A stretch of DNA of 64,000 bases from an uncultured Dysgonomonas sp. (GCA_937995835.1 CALKIV010000002.1:1-64000), one strand, 5' to 3'. Shown: positions 25,059-34,289, counted from the stretch's first letter. Notes: generated from the letters alone by a model not told the origin. Translations and numbers: made by a program.

Positions 25059-25970
25059 ATGAAATATGGCATTATAGGCACAGGCGCTCTAGGAGGATAC
25101 TTCGGTGGACGTCTGGCTAGAATAGGCAAGGATGTACATTTCTTATTACATTCCGACTATGATCACGTAAAAGCAAACGGACTTAAAGTGGATTCGGTGA
25201 AAGGCGACTTCATCATCAATTCCATCAACGCTTACAAATCCACTAAGGATATGCCCAAATGTGATGTAATCTTGGTGTGCCTCAAAACAACAAACAATCA
25301 TTTACTTCCTGAACTTCTACACCCCATCTTGCACGATGAAACAATCGTGATACTTGTGCAAAATGGACTAGGAGCCGAAGAGGATTTAGAAGCTATGATG
25401 CCCGATCTGAAGATTGCCGGTGCACTGGCTTTTATCTGTGCCCGAAAACTGGGAGCTGGACACATCGAACACATGGACGAGGGAAATTTAAGTTTAGGAG
25501 CACATTCCAAGATCAACAAACTGAAATTGATAGAAATCGCTGACGACATGAATGAGGCTGACATCGATACCGAGATTGTTGACCTCAACACCGCCCGATG
25601 GAAAAAACTTCTTTGGAATATACCTTTCAATGGACTTAGCGTCGTGATGAACACCTCTACCGATCAACTATTGGCAAACAAACATACCAAACAGCTGATC
25701 TATGACATGATGCAAGAAGTGATATTGGCTGCTACGAGTTGTGGTGCATTACTTTTGCCCAAACTTGCTGACCAAATCATCTCCTCCACCGAAGCAATGG
25801 TTCCCTACTCTCCTAGCATGAAGGTAGACTTTGAAAACAAGCGTCAGCTCGAACTTCTCTATATCTACACAAAGCCAATAGCCAGAGCAATATTGCAAGG
25901 CGTAGAAATGCCTCGTGTATCTATGCTTTCTAAACAATTGTTTTTCATCGAATCACAGTATCGAAAATAA
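25059..25970 (+). CDS. panE: Ketopantoate reductase family protein
   Basis: The 303-residue protein has an N-terminal Rossmann domain with the NADP-binding pattern GTGALGGYFGGRLA (residues 7-20), the VLVCLKTTNN strand that follows in this family, and a C-terminal helical domain. The catalytic Lys of PanE is likely in RWKKLLWNIPFNG. The enzyme reduces 2-dehydropantoate to pantoate in CoA synthesis, but several paralogues of this fold act on other 2-oxoacids, so the exact substrate is uncertain. Its stop overlaps the next ATG by one base (TAATG). Confidence 0.85.
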   Translation: MKYGIIGTGALGGYFGGRLARIGKDVHFLLHSDYDHVKANGLKVDSVKGDFIINSINAYKSTKDMPKCDVILVCLKTTNNHLLPELLHPILHDETIVILVQNGLGAEEDLEAMMPDLKIAGALAFICARKLGAGHIEHMDEGNLSLGAHSKINKLKLIEIADDMNEADIDTEIVDLNTARWKKLLWNIPFNGLSVVMNTSTDQLLANKHTKQLIYDMMQEVILAATSCGALLLPKLADQIISSTEAMVPYSPSMKVDFENKRQLELLYIYTKPIARAILQGVEMPRVSMLSKQLFFIESQYRK

Positions 25971-27424
25971 TGAAGCAATATACGATCATTGAACTGAATA
26001 ATATCATTCCACGCACCGAGGAGCTCCAATTTCGTCAGCCCATTAACTGGCATATCAAGACTGGTCAACACTGGGCTGTAATAGGATCTAACGGCGCCGG
26101 AAAATCTCTTTTGATCGACATTCTTTTACAGAAGCATGCCCTCCATCATAGTTGTAAAATCCTTTGTAGAGATGCTGAAGGAAACGAAGCATCCGTCCGA
26201 GAGGTAGTCAAGAGTATAGCCTTCAAGGATATATATAGCATCATGGATACACAAGACAGCTATTATCAACAACGATGGAACAAGGGAGTGGAGTCACAAA
26301 CCACCAAAGTGAAAGATTTGGTAGAAAAACAGTCTTTTGACTATTTTCATCAGTTAGTTGAAGCTTTTGGCATACACGATTTGGTGGAAAAAGAAATATA
26401 TCTTCTCTCTAGTGGCGAACTAAGAAAATTTCTGATCGTCAGAGCACTTCTCACCAAACCACAAATTTTGATTTTAGACAATCCATATATCGGCTTAGAT
26501 GTGGAGTCTAGAGCCACACTCAATGGCTTACTAAAGTCTTTAGCTAAATATAACAAACAACAAATCATACTGATACTACCCGATATATCAGAAATCCCTG
26601 ATTTTATTACTCACATCTTGCCTGTCAAAGACAGAGTGGTAGGCGAACCTTTTGCTAAAGATTTGCTACCTGAAAAGGCAAAACATATTTTTGAACAAAA
26701 GAAAATTGTTGATGTTAATCCTTTAAGGGGATTATATTCGCAAGATCAGCAAGATTGCGCAGATAAAGTTGTTGAGCTAAAAGACATTCAGATTAAATAT
26801 GGCAGTCGAACCATTCTTAAAGATCTTAATTGGACTATCCAGAAAGGAGAAAAATGGGCACTACTAGGCCCAAATGGAGCAGGCAAATCTACACTCTTGA
26901 GCCTAGTGTGTGGAGATAATCCTCAGGCTTATGCCAATGACATCACACTCTTTGAAAAGAAGAGAGGAACAGGCGAAAGCATCTGGGACATTAAGAAAAA
27001 CATAGGATATATTTCTCCGGAAATGCACCTATATTATATGAAGAATGTAAAATGTGTAGATGTAGTAGGTTCAGGTTTTTTCGACACAGTGGGGCTCTAT
27101 CGAAAATGTAGTGCAGAACAGACAGCTATCGCCCTCGAATGGATGAAGGCTTTGGACATCGATCATCTCAAAGATGTATCATTCTTAAAAGTATCCACAG
27201 GTGAGCAACGCATCATTCTCTTAGCTCGGGTTTTGGTCAAAAATCCTAGTTTGATGATTCTTGATGAACCTATGCATGGTTTAGATGTAGCAAACAAAGA
27301 GAAAGTAAAAAAGATAATTGAAGACTTTTGCGGGAAAGATAAAACGCTGATTTATGTAACTCACTACCTCAACGAAATTCCCGATATTATTGATCAAAAA
27401 ATGAAATTACAGAAAATATCATAA
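25970..27424 (+). CDS. Twin-domain ABC ATPase (ModF/PhrA-like)
   Basis: The 484-residue soluble protein has two ABC ATPase domains and no membrane segments. The first has Walker A GSNGAGKS (39-46), signature LSSGELRKF and Walker B ending LDNP, with Asn171 where the catalytic Glu belongs. The second has Walker A starting at G300, signature VSTGEQRII and an intact LDEP with Glu433. The layout matches E. coli ModF, sometimes called a photorepair protein, whose role is unclear. The first site is probably catalytically poor. It is translationally coupled to the panE-like gene. Confidence 0.85.
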   Translation: MKQYTIIELNNIIPRTEELQFRQPINWHIKTGQHWAVIGSNGAGKSLLIDILLQKHALHHSCKILCRDAEGNEASVREVVKSIAFKDIYSIMDTQDSYYQQRWNKGVESQTTKVKDLVEKQSFDYFHQLVEAFGIHDLVEKEIYLLSSGELRKFLIVRALLTKPQILILDNPYIGLDVESRATLNGLLKSLAKYNKQQIILILPDISEIPDFITHILPVKDRVVGEPFAKDLLPEKAKHIFEQKKIVDVNPLRGLYSQDQQDCADKVVELKDIQIKYGSRTILKDLNWTIQKGEKWALLGPNGAGKSTLLSLVCGDNPQAYANDITLFEKKRGTGESIWDIKKNIGYISPEMHLYYMKNVKCVDVVGSGFFDTVGLYRKCSAEQTAIALEWMKALDIDHLKDVSFLKVSTGEQRIILLARVLVKNPSLMILDEPMHGLDVANKEKVKKIIEDFCGKDKTLIYVTHYLNEIPDIIDQKMKLQKIS

Positions 27425-27505
27425 GTAGTAATCTATAACACTGATCGTTACAATTTAATCAATAAAGATGCAATATAAACACTTATTGCTTCTGAAATAT
27501 AATTG

Positions 27506-27513
27506 TACCTTTG
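27506..27513 (+). promoter_or_regulatory. -7 promoter element upstream of ybaK
   Basis: TACCTTTG matches TAnnTTTG, 43 bases before the ybaK ATG, in the 132-base gap after the ATPase gene. A TTGC lies 16 bases upstream. Confidence 0.45.
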
Positions 27514-27556
27514 GTCGGACTACTAGAGTGAGTCTTTTGAAAGACATTTTAAAGAT

Positions 27557-28045
27557 ATGAGTAAACAAGAAAAGACAAATGCTGCACGACTTTTGGATGC
27601 AGAAAACATTGAATACAATCTCATTCCCTATGAAGTAGACGAATCTGATTTAAGTGCAAAACATGTAGCTGATCAATTGGGTGAACCTGTAGATCAACTC
27701 TTCAAAACCTTAGTATTAAAGGGAAATAAGACAGGTCATTTTGTTTGTGTTGTACCAGGCGATCACGAGCTTGATTTAAAGAAAGCGGCTAAAGTATCGG
27801 ATAACAAAAAATGTGAAATGATTTTGATGAAAGATCTGCTAAACATCACTGGATATATCCGTGGAGCATGTTCTCCGGTTGGAATGAAAAAGAAATTTCC
27901 CACATATATTCACAATTCTTGCAATAATTACAGCAAAATATACGTTAGTGCTGGTAAACGAGGATTGCAAATCGAAATTAAACCCGAAGATCTAATTCGA
28001 GTAATTAACATGAGCGTAGAAGACTTAATCTTAGTAGAAGAATAG
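27557..28045 (+). CDS. ybaK: Cys-tRNA(Pro)/Cys-tRNA deacylase YbaK
   Basis: The 162-residue protein belongs to the YbaK/EbsC group, which clears tRNA(Pro) mischarged with Cys. Family features visible are the N-terminal AARLLDAENIEYNLIPYE, LFKTLVLKG with the conserved Lys, GHFVCVVPGDHELDLKKAAK, and RGACSPVGMKKKFPTYI with the GxxSPxG loop. Length is normal. It is probably a single gene, with promoter-like boxes before it and before the following ferredoxin gene. Confidence 0.93.
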   Translation: MSKQEKTNAARLLDAENIEYNLIPYEVDESDLSAKHVADQLGEPVDQLFKTLVLKGNKTGHFVCVVPGDHELDLKKAAKVSDNKKCEMILMKDLLNITGYIRGACSPVGMKKKFPTYIHNSCNNYSKIYVSAGKRGLQIEIKPEDLIRVINMSVEDLILVEE

Positions 28046-28097
28046 TTTTATTTGAAACTATTATGTTAAAATTTTAGTTACTACTCTATAAAGCGAA

Positions 28098-28105
28098 TAA
28101 CTTTG
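28098..28105 (+). promoter_or_regulatory. -7 promoter element of the kor operon
   Basis: TAACTTTG matches TAnnTTTG, 43 bases before the korD start. A TTTTAG lies about 20 bases upstream. Confidence 0.5.
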
Positions 28106-28148
28106 CGCTCTGTATTTGTGTTCTAAAGAAAATAGATAAATATATAAA

Positions 28149-28379
28149 ATGGCTAAAATAGTTGGAACAGTAGTGGTTAACGAAGGGCGATGCAAAGGTT
28201 GTAACCTTTGTGTTGTTTCCTGCCCAGTGGATGTACTGGAGCTAGAACCACAAAAAATAAATGCCAAAGGGTATCATTTCGTCTATATGAAAAACCCTGA
28301 GAAATGTATCGGCTGTGCAAATTGCGCTTATGTATGTCCCGATGCAGTACTAACAGTTTATAAAAAGAAAATAGAATAA
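28149..28379 (+). CDS. korD: 2-oxoacid:ferredoxin oxidoreductase delta subunit (ferredoxin)
   Basis: The 76-residue protein has two ferredoxin-type [4Fe-4S] motifs, CKGCNLCVVSCP and CIGCANCAYVCP. It is the electron-transfer subunit of a four-subunit 2-oxoacid:ferredoxin oxidoreductase. It leads the operon order D-A-B-C, common in anaerobes. Kor (2-oxoglutarate) and Vor (branched-chain 2-oxoacid) enzymes share this arrangement and cannot be separated reliably by sequence reading. Confidence 0.92.
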   Translation: MAKIVGTVVVNEGRCKGCNLCVVSCPVDVLELEPQKINAKGYHFVYMKNPEKCIGCANCAYVCPDAVLTVYKKKIE

Positions 28380-28445
28380 AAACAGATATACGAATTATTG
28401 AAGTCAAGACGAAGACACAATGGTTCGTATTTTAATTTGATAAAC

Positions 28446-29528
28446 ATGTCTGAAGAAATATTCTTGATGAAAGGGAACGAAGCCATTGCCCACGCTGCCG
28501 TTAGATACGGTGCCGATGGTTATTTTGGCTACCCTATAACACCACAGTCCGAAATTCTGGAGACGCTAATGGATTTAGCACCTTGGAAAACAACTGGCAT
28601 GGTGGTGATGCAAGCAGAAAGTGAATTAGCATCTGTTAATATGGTATATGGAGGAGCTGGATGTGGCAAAGCCGTATTCACCTCATCGTCTAGTCCGGGA
28701 ATGAGTTTGATGCTCGAAGGAGTTTCTTACCTTGCCGGTGCAGAATTACCCTGCCTACTGATCAATGTGATGAGAGGTGGACCGGGACTGGGAACAATAC
28801 AAGCCTCTCAGTCAGATTATTTTCAGGCAGTAAAAGGTGGTGGTCATGGAGACTACAACATGATTGTCTTGGCTCCTGCTTCGGTGCAAGAGATGGCTGA
28901 CTTTGTGGTCAAAGGTTTTGACTATGCCTTCGAATATAGAAATCCTACGATGATCCTAGCCGATGGAGTCATCGGTCAAATGATGGAAAAAGTAACTCTA
29001 CCTCCCTTCAGACCAAGAAGAACAGACGATGAGATAAAAGCTAGCTGCCCATGGGCTTCTCTTGGTAGAAGAAAAGGGGATGCACCTTCGATCATCACTT
29101 CGATAGATTTGGACTCTCAACGCATGGAAGAAAGAAACCTACATCTACAACGCAAGTATCAAGAGATAAAAGATAAAGTATGCCTTTATGAGGAAATAGA
29201 ATGCGATGACGCAGAATATATCCTTGTGGCTTATGGCTCGTCTGCCAGAATATGCCGTAAGGCTGTTGAACTGGCAAGAGAGCAAGGAATCAAAGTAGGA
29301 CTAATCCGTCCGATCACGCTTTGGCCATTCCCTACCAAGATTATCCAAAACAGAATAGCCCAAGTGAAAGGCTTCTTGACTGTAGAGATGAGTGCCGGAC
29401 AAATGGTAGAAGATGTGAGACTGGCTGTAGAAGGACGCACGAAAGTAGACTTCTTTGGGCGTTTGGGTGGCATTATCCCTACCCCTGACGAAGTGGTACA
29501 TGCTCTGAAAGAAAAGTTTAATTGCTAA
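28446..29528 (+). CDS. korA: 2-oxoacid:ferredoxin oxidoreductase alpha subunit
   Basis: The 360-residue subunit contains the pyrimidine-binding domain of thiamine-diphosphate-dependent oxidoreductases. I chose the ATG at 28446 (MSEEIFLMKGNEAIA); an upstream in-frame TTG would add 16 poor residues. GADGYFGYPITPQSEI and MQAESELASVNMVYGG are family landmarks, with the conserved Glu in the latter. The C-terminal transketolase-like part contains YGSSARICRKAV. With KorB, it decarboxylates a 2-oxoacid to the acyl-CoA and reduces ferredoxin, or runs reductively in fixation of CO2. Confidence 0.93.
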   Translation: MSEEIFLMKGNEAIAHAAVRYGADGYFGYPITPQSEILETLMDLAPWKTTGMVVMQAESELASVNMVYGGAGCGKAVFTSSSSPGMSLMLEGVSYLAGAELPCLLINVMRGGPGLGTIQASQSDYFQAVKGGGHGDYNMIVLAPASVQEMADFVVKGFDYAFEYRNPTMILADGVIGQMMEKVTLPPFRPRRTDDEIKASCPWASLGRRKGDAPSIITSIDLDSQRMEERNLHLQRKYQEIKDKVCLYEEIECDDAEYILVAYGSSARICRKAVELAREQGIKVGLIRPITLWPFPTKIIQNRIAQVKGFLTVEMSAGQMVEDVRLAVEGRTKVDFFGRLGGIIPTPDEVVHALKEKFNC

Positions 29529-29540
29529 AATTAAAAGAAA

Positions 29541-30308
29541 ATGAAGACAGATGTATATAATATAATCGACCCTAGCAATCTTGTTTATGCCAAACCAGTA
29601 TTGATGAATGACACAGAGATGCACTATTGCCCTGGTTGCTCGCATGGCGTGGTACATAAAATCATTGGAGAAATAATCCAAGAATTGGGTTGGGAAGAAA
29701 TCACGATAGGAATAGCCCCAGTGGGCTGTGCCGTGTTTGCCTACAACTATCTGGATATAGACTGGCAAGAGGCTGCTCATGGTCGTGCTCCCGCTTTAGC
29801 AACGGCAGTGAAAAGACTGAATCCGACTAAAATGGTATTCACCTATCAAGGAGATGGTGACTTAGCTGCTATTGGTACTGCCGAAACCATCCATGCTGCC
29901 AATCGTGGCGAAAATATTGCTATCATATTCATCAATAACGGTATCTATGGAATGACTGGTGGTCAGATGGCTCCGACTACCCTAGAACACATGCAGACAG
30001 CCACATCGCCAACAGGTAGAGATGTTGGCTTTACGGGACATCCTCTAAAGATTTCTGATCTTTTGGCTCAAATTGATAGTGTATGTCTAGCCACACGCAC
30101 AGCTGTGCACACAGCCGCTGCTGTCAAGAAGACCAAAAAGATGATCAGATTAGCATTCGAAAACTCGATGGCTGGCAAAGGAACTTCTATCGTAGAGGTG
30201 GTTTCTACTTGCAATATGGGATGGAAAATGACTCCTGATGCTGCAAACAAATGGATGGTGGAACACATGTTTCCAGTCTACCCGTTAGGAGATTTGAAAA
30301 ACGTATAA
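29541..30308 (+). CDS. korB: 2-oxoacid:ferredoxin oxidoreductase beta subunit
   Basis: The 255-residue subunit binds thiamine diphosphate. The TPP motif runs from GDGDLAAIG to NNGIYGMTGGQ, and the N-terminal CPGCSHG and GCAVFAYNY segments are typical of the beta subunit. It begins 12 bases after korA and precedes korC by 12 bases, consistent with one polycistronic mRNA and equal stoichiometry. Confidence 0.95.
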   Translation: MKTDVYNIIDPSNLVYAKPVLMNDTEMHYCPGCSHGVVHKIIGEIIQELGWEEITIGIAPVGCAVFAYNYLDIDWQEAAHGRAPALATAVKRLNPTKMVFTYQGDGDLAAIGTAETIHAANRGENIAIIFINNGIYGMTGGQMAPTTLEHMQTATSPTGRDVGFTGHPLKISDLLAQIDSVCLATRTAVHTAAAVKKTKKMIRLAFENSMAGKGTSIVEVVSTCNMGWKMTPDAANKWMVEHMFPVYPLGDLKNV

Positions 30309-30320
30309 AAATTCAGAATA

Positions 30321-30863
30321 ATGACTCAAGAAATTATAATAGCAGGATTTGGAGGACAAGGTGTACTCTCTATGGGTAAAACTCTGGCCTATTCTGGATT
30401 GATGGAAAACAAAGAGGTGTCGTGGTATCCGTCTTATGGACCCGAACAACGTGGTGGGACATCTAACGTTACGGTCATTCTCAGCGATAAGATGATCAGC
30501 TCGCCTATTGTCAACTCTTTCGATGTAGCTATCATATTAAATCAGCCATCGCTAGACAAATTTGAAAAGACTGTAAAACCGGGTGGAATCCTTATTTTCG
30601 ACCCTAATGGGATACAAAACTTCCCTACCAGAAAAGATATTCAAATCTACTCAATTGCGGCAAATGACGCTGCAATAGAGTTAGAGAATTCTAAAATCAT
30701 GAATATGATTGTTCTTGGTGGAGTACTTAAAGTTGCGCCAATGGTATCCATAGAAGGAGTAATGAGTGGATTGAAAAACTCACTTCCTGAGCGCCACCAC
30801 AAGCTTCTCCCAATAAATGAAAAGGCTTTGAACAAAGGTATGGAAATTATAGAGAGGCTATAG
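30321..30863 (+). CDS. korC: 2-oxoacid:ferredoxin oxidoreductase gamma subunit
   Basis: The 180-residue subunit has the family pattern GFGGQGVLSMGKTLAYSG at the N-terminus and SYGPEQRGGTSNVTV shortly after. The gamma subunit binds CoA and closes the four-subunit complex. It is the last gene of the operon and is followed by a strong terminator. Confidence 0.94.
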   Translation: MTQEIIIAGFGGQGVLSMGKTLAYSGLMENKEVSWYPSYGPEQRGGTSNVTVILSDKMISSPIVNSFDVAIILNQPSLDKFEKTVKPGGILIFDPNGIQNFPTRKDIQIYSIAANDAAIELENSKIMNMIVLGGVLKVAPMVSIEGVMSGLKNSLPERHHKLLPINEKALNKGMEIIERL

Positions 30864-30884
30864 AACAATTTAGACTGAAGATAT

Positions 30885-30928
30885 AAAACTGGGGGCATTT
30901 AATTTGTAATTAAAGCCTCCAGTTTTTT
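30885..30928 (+). terminator. Terminator of the kor operon
   Basis: AAAACTGGGGGC pairs with GCCTCCAGTTTT (one G:T wobble), and the inner TTTAATT/AATTAAA adds more pairs around loop TGT. A T run follows. This is a long and stable hairpin 22 bases after korC. Confidence 0.85.
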
Positions 30929-30975
30929 CATAAGCTACTGCCAAGTGAAATATTTAGCACATAATTTATTATCTT

Positions 30976-30983
30976 TATATTTG
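30976..30983 (+). promoter_or_regulatory. -7 promoter element of the glycine-lipid operon
   Basis: TATATTTG matches TAnnTTTG, 41 bases before the chosen ATG. A TTTAGC sits near the -33 position. Confidence 0.5.
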
Positions 30984-31024
30984 CAGTCTATTTTTTGATA
31001 GATGTAGTTTTGACAAAAATAAAG

Positions 31025-31846
31025 ATGGAACAAAAACCTTTTTTGATAGATTTAGATGCAGTCCTGAGATCGAAGGCTCCAAAGCTGGCGAATAAACTGC
31101 CACGTTTTGTTATAAATTATTTCAAGCGCATAATCCATCAAGATGAGCTTAATCACATCTTGACCATCTATGCCGACAAAAAAGGGGTAGACTTCATGGA
31201 TGCCTGTGTAAAATATTTTGATCTGACTCTCAATATAGAAGGACTAGATAAGATAGATAAAAGTGGTAGATATATTTTTGCTTCCAATCACCCACTTGGA
31301 GGTTTAGATGGAATCTGCCTTTCTTCGATTTTGGGCAATAAGTTTGACAAAAAAATAAAATATGTTGTCAATGACTTTTTATATTATATAGAAAATCTCA
31401 AACCTATTTTCCTACCTGTCAACAAACATGGAGCACAATCGAGACAAGCCATGGAGGAGTCGTCCACGGCCTTCAACTCTGACAATCAGATCATAACATT
31501 TCCTGCAGGAGTTTGTTCTCGCAGAAAAAAAGGAGTTATAAAAGATTTACAATGGAAGAAATCTTTTATTCATAAAGCAATAGAAACTGAAAGAAATATA
31601 GTGCCGGTCTATTTTGAGGCTAGAAATTCAAATTTCTTTTATAAATTTGCTAACTTAAGAGAATTGTTTGGTATTAAATTCAATGCTGAGATGGTCTTCC
31701 TCGCTGATGAAATGTTCAAGAACAAAGGAAGAACATTTACTATTACGTTTGGACAACCTATCCCCTATTCGCACTTTGACAAAAGTAGAAGCACAACAGA
31801 GTGGGCGAGCTATGTAAAAGAAATAGCATACAGTTTAAAAAAGTAA
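31025..31846 (+). CDS. glsA: Acyltransferase of glycine-lipid synthesis (GlsA-like)
   Basis: The protein has 273 residues from the ATG at 31025; an upstream TTG is rejected. It is a PlsC-type O-acyltransferase: FASNHPLGGLDG carries the HxxxxD catalytic motif (here HPLGGLD), and FPAGVCSRRKKG is the glycerophosphate-acyltransferase-like second block. In Bacteroides, glsB and glsA make N-acyl-(acyloxy)acyl glycine lipids, GlsA adding the second acyl chain. The partner glsB follows 17 bases downstream. Naming rests on this pairing and family; substrate chain type is unknown. Confidence 0.85.
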   Translation: MEQKPFLIDLDAVLRSKAPKLANKLPRFVINYFKRIIHQDELNHILTIYADKKGVDFMDACVKYFDLTLNIEGLDKIDKSGRYIFASNHPLGGLDGICLSSILGNKFDKKIKYVVNDFLYYIENLKPIFLPVNKHGAQSRQAMEESSTAFNSDNQIITFPAGVCSRRKKGVIKDLQWKKSFIHKAIETERNIVPVYFEARNSNFFYKFANLRELFGIKFNAEMVFLADEMFKNKGRTFTITFGQPIPYSHFDKSRSTTEWASYVKEIAYSLKK

Positions 31847-31863
31847 CTGAAACAAAAAGTTAG

Positions 31864-32883
31864 ATGGAAAAAATCATTTCTCCAATAAGCAAGGATCTCT
31901 TGAAAGCTGAACTAACTAAGAATAAACTTCTTAGAAAAACGAATAAAGCTGACAATGAGATTTATATTATCTCGCACCACAACTCACCTAACGTGATGCT
32001 GGAGCTAGGACGTCTGCGCGAAATCGCTTTTCGAGCTGGAGGAGGAGGAACAGGCAAAGCTGTTGACATTGATGAGTTTGATACTATGGAGAACCCATAC
32101 AAGCAACTTCTAGTCTGGAATCCTGATGCTGAAGAAATCCTTGGAGGATATAGATTTATCGCCGGCCCCGATGTAAAATTCGACGAGACCGGAGAACCTA
32201 TGCTAGCCACATCCCACTTATTCAACTTCTCTGAAAAATTTATTACAGACTACCTACCCTATACACTTGAGTTGGGGCGTTCTTTCGTCACACTTGAGTA
32301 TCAATCTACTAGAGCAGGGTCAAAAGGACTTTTTGCCCTAGACAATCTTTGGGATGGCTTGGGAGCACTCATTGTAGCAGAGCCTTCTATGAAGTATTTT
32401 TTTGGCAAGGTCACGATGTATGACAGCTTCGACACCACTGCACGAGACATGATCCTGTACTTCTTAAACAAACATTTTCCCGACCCCGATCAATTGGTAA
32501 CACCTAAGGAGGCATTGAAACTAATATCCGATCCGGAGACATTGCGCCACACCTTTATTGACGGAAGCTTTAAGGGAGATTATAAAATACTGAATACCAC
32601 AGTCAGAAAACTGGGATACAATATCCCCCCATTGGTCAATGCTTATATGAGTCTTTCGCCCCAGATGAAGGTCTTTGGAACAGCCATCAACTATGAGTTT
32701 GGGAATGTGGAGGAAACAGGAATCTTGATCAATAAAGACGAGATATTAGAAGAAAAGAAAAAGAGACATATCGAATCGTATGTGCTGACTAAGCCTTCGC
32801 AACGATTTATGAATCGACTGCGCAAAATGATCAACTGGAGCTGGACTAAAGAAGGATCTGCCAACAGAACAAAATCGAAATGA
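31864..32883 (+). CDS. glsB: N-acyltransferase of glycine-lipid synthesis (GlsB-like)
   Basis: The 339-residue protein belongs to the GNAT-fold OlsB/hemolysin-like family, annotated in Bacteroides as GlsB, which links an acyl chain to glycine. The region LELGRLREIAFRAGGGGTGK and LELGRSFVTLEYQ are typical of this family. It ends overlapping maf by 4 bases (ATGA). With GlsA upstream it would supply glycine lipids, abundant in Bacteroidales membranes and needed for stress resistance in B. thetaiotaomicron. Confidence 0.87.
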   Translation: MEKIISPISKDLLKAELTKNKLLRKTNKADNEIYIISHHNSPNVMLELGRLREIAFRAGGGGTGKAVDIDEFDTMENPYKQLLVWNPDAEEILGGYRFIAGPDVKFDETGEPMLATSHLFNFSEKFITDYLPYTLELGRSFVTLEYQSTRAGSKGLFALDNLWDGLGALIVAEPSMKYFFGKVTMYDSFDTTARDMILYFLNKHFPDPDQLVTPKEALKLISDPETLRHTFIDGSFKGDYKILNTTVRKLGYNIPPLVNAYMSLSPQMKVFGTAINYEFGNVEETGILINKDEILEEKKKRHIESYVLTKPSQRFMNRLRKMINWSWTKEGSANRTKSK

Positions 32884-33449
32884 GTTTTACACAATACGAG
32901 ATAATTTTAGCCTCGAATTCTCCTCGCAGAAAGGAGCTTCTCACAGGACTAGACATAGACTACAAAATTGCAATACTGCCAGATATTGATGAATCATATC
33001 CAACGCATCTGAAAGGTAAAGAGATTGCTGAATATGTGGCACAAAAGAAAGCCAAGGCATATTCGTTAAATGACAACAACCTGCTAATCACTGCCGATAC
33101 CATCGTCTTATTAGGTGAAAAGGTACTTGGCAAGCCTAAAGATTTGGATGATGCCAAAAGAATGTTGACTGAATTATCTGGACAAAGTCATATTGTGGCA
33201 ACCGGTGTATGCATCACCACCAACAAGAAAAGCCATTCCTTTGCCGTCACTTCCGAAGTAAGATTTGCTCAACTATCTAAAGATGAAATAGACTATTATG
33301 TGGATAAATACAAACCACTAGACAAAGCAGGTGCCTATGGTGTACAAGAATGGATAGGCTACATCGCTGTTGAATATATCTCTGGCTCGTACTACAACAT
33401 TATGGGACTACCCGTTCAGAAATTATATCAGGAATTGAAAAAGTTCTAA
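32880..33449 (+). CDS. maf: Maf family nucleoside-triphosphate pyrophosphatase
   Basis: The 189-residue protein is of the Maf/YhdE family, which hydrolyses dTTP/UTP or modified nucleotides to monophosphates. Landmarks are LASNSPRRKELL at the N-terminus, ITADTIVLLGEKVLGKP with the catalytic Asp, and YKPLDKAGAYGVQEW with the conserved Asp-Lys-Ala-Gly-Ala-Tyr-Gly-Val. Its ATG overlaps the glsB stop, so it is coupled to the lipid genes, a combination without an obvious functional reason. Confidence 0.95.
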   Translation: MSFTQYEIILASNSPRRKELLTGLDIDYKIAILPDIDESYPTHLKGKEIAEYVAQKKAKAYSLNDNNLLITADTIVLLGEKVLGKPKDLDDAKRMLTELSGQSHIVATGVCITTNKKSHSFAVTSEVRFAQLSKDEIDYYVDKYKPLDKAGAYGVQEWIGYIAVEYISGSYYNIMGLPVQKLYQELKKF

Positions 33450-33458
33450 TCCACGAAT

Positions 33459-34289
33459 TTACTTTTGGCTACTTAAAACACTTTGCAAAATACTTTTTGC
33501 ATTCATCTCTGCATTTCCGTGCTGTGCTGTATAGCTCAATGCTTGGGTTACAACCTGAGCAGCTATTGTGGCTGATGATACAATACTTCTGCCCATTGCC
33601 AATTGAGATGTTGTCACTGCAGCAAAAAGATCTCCAGTACCGGTGGTCACCATATCCACTTTGTCCGAAAGGATAGAGTGATACTCCCCTTCTGTCACTA
33701 TCAAAGATTGTATTTTACCTTCAGGCGTATTATCCAGATCACAGCTCGTAATAATAATTGTCTTATTTTTCAATATCGGATGAGTAGAAACAGCCTCTAG
33801 TATCTCATCAACTGATCGAGCCTTTTTTCCAATAATATATTCAAATTCAAAATGATTGGGAGTCATTATATCACAAAGAGGAAGAAGTTTAGCAATGATT
33901 TTTTGTGCCAAATCTTCAGCAATATACAGACCTTCATCATCCCCCATCACAGGATCGCAAATGTAAAGTCGGTCTGCATTTTTTGACTTTATTTCCGATA
34001 TCAGATTAGCCGTAGAGTCTACAATTTCTTCTGCTCCAATATAGCCAGTGACCATATGTGCCACTTGACCAAGAATATCTAAATTTTTGATACCCGTTAT
34101 CAAATCATCAAAAAGTTTTTTCTCTATCCGTGCGCCATAAACAGGTTGATGTCCAGTGTGCGCTGATAAATAGACAGTTGGCAGTGCTATAACGTCTAAC
34201 CCATGCAACTGAATAGCTAGTTCAGCAATATTATTACCCACATAGCCATACACAAGCTTGCTCTGAATCGACAAAATTTTATCTCTCAT
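33459..34289 (-). CDS. pdxY: Pyridoxal kinase PdxY/PdxK type
   Basis: The protein has 276 residues from the ATG at 34289; the upstream TTG is rejected. It phosphorylates pyridoxal or related vitamers to the 5'-phosphate in the salvage of vitamin B6. Ribokinase-fold features visible are ILSIQSKLVYGYVGN at the start, CDPVMGDDEGLYI, TPNHFEFEYI, and VTTGTGDLFAA with the catalytic Asp in GTGDLF. It converges with maf, leaving only 9 bases between stops. pdxA of the de novo route lies further along the window. Confidence 0.92.
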   Translation of the reverse strand: MRDKILSIQSKLVYGYVGNNIAELAIQLHGLDVIALPTVYLSAHTGHQPVYGARIEKKLFDDLITGIKNLDILGQVAHMVTGYIGAEEIVDSTANLISEIKSKNADRLYICDPVMGDDEGLYIAEDLAQKIIAKLLPLCDIMTPNHFEFEYIIGKKARSVDEILEAVSTHPILKNKTIIITSCDLDNTPEGKIQSLIVTEGEYHSILSDKVDMVTTGTGDLFAAVTTSQLAMGRSIVSSATIAAQVVTQALSYTAQHGNAEMNAKSILQSVLSSQK

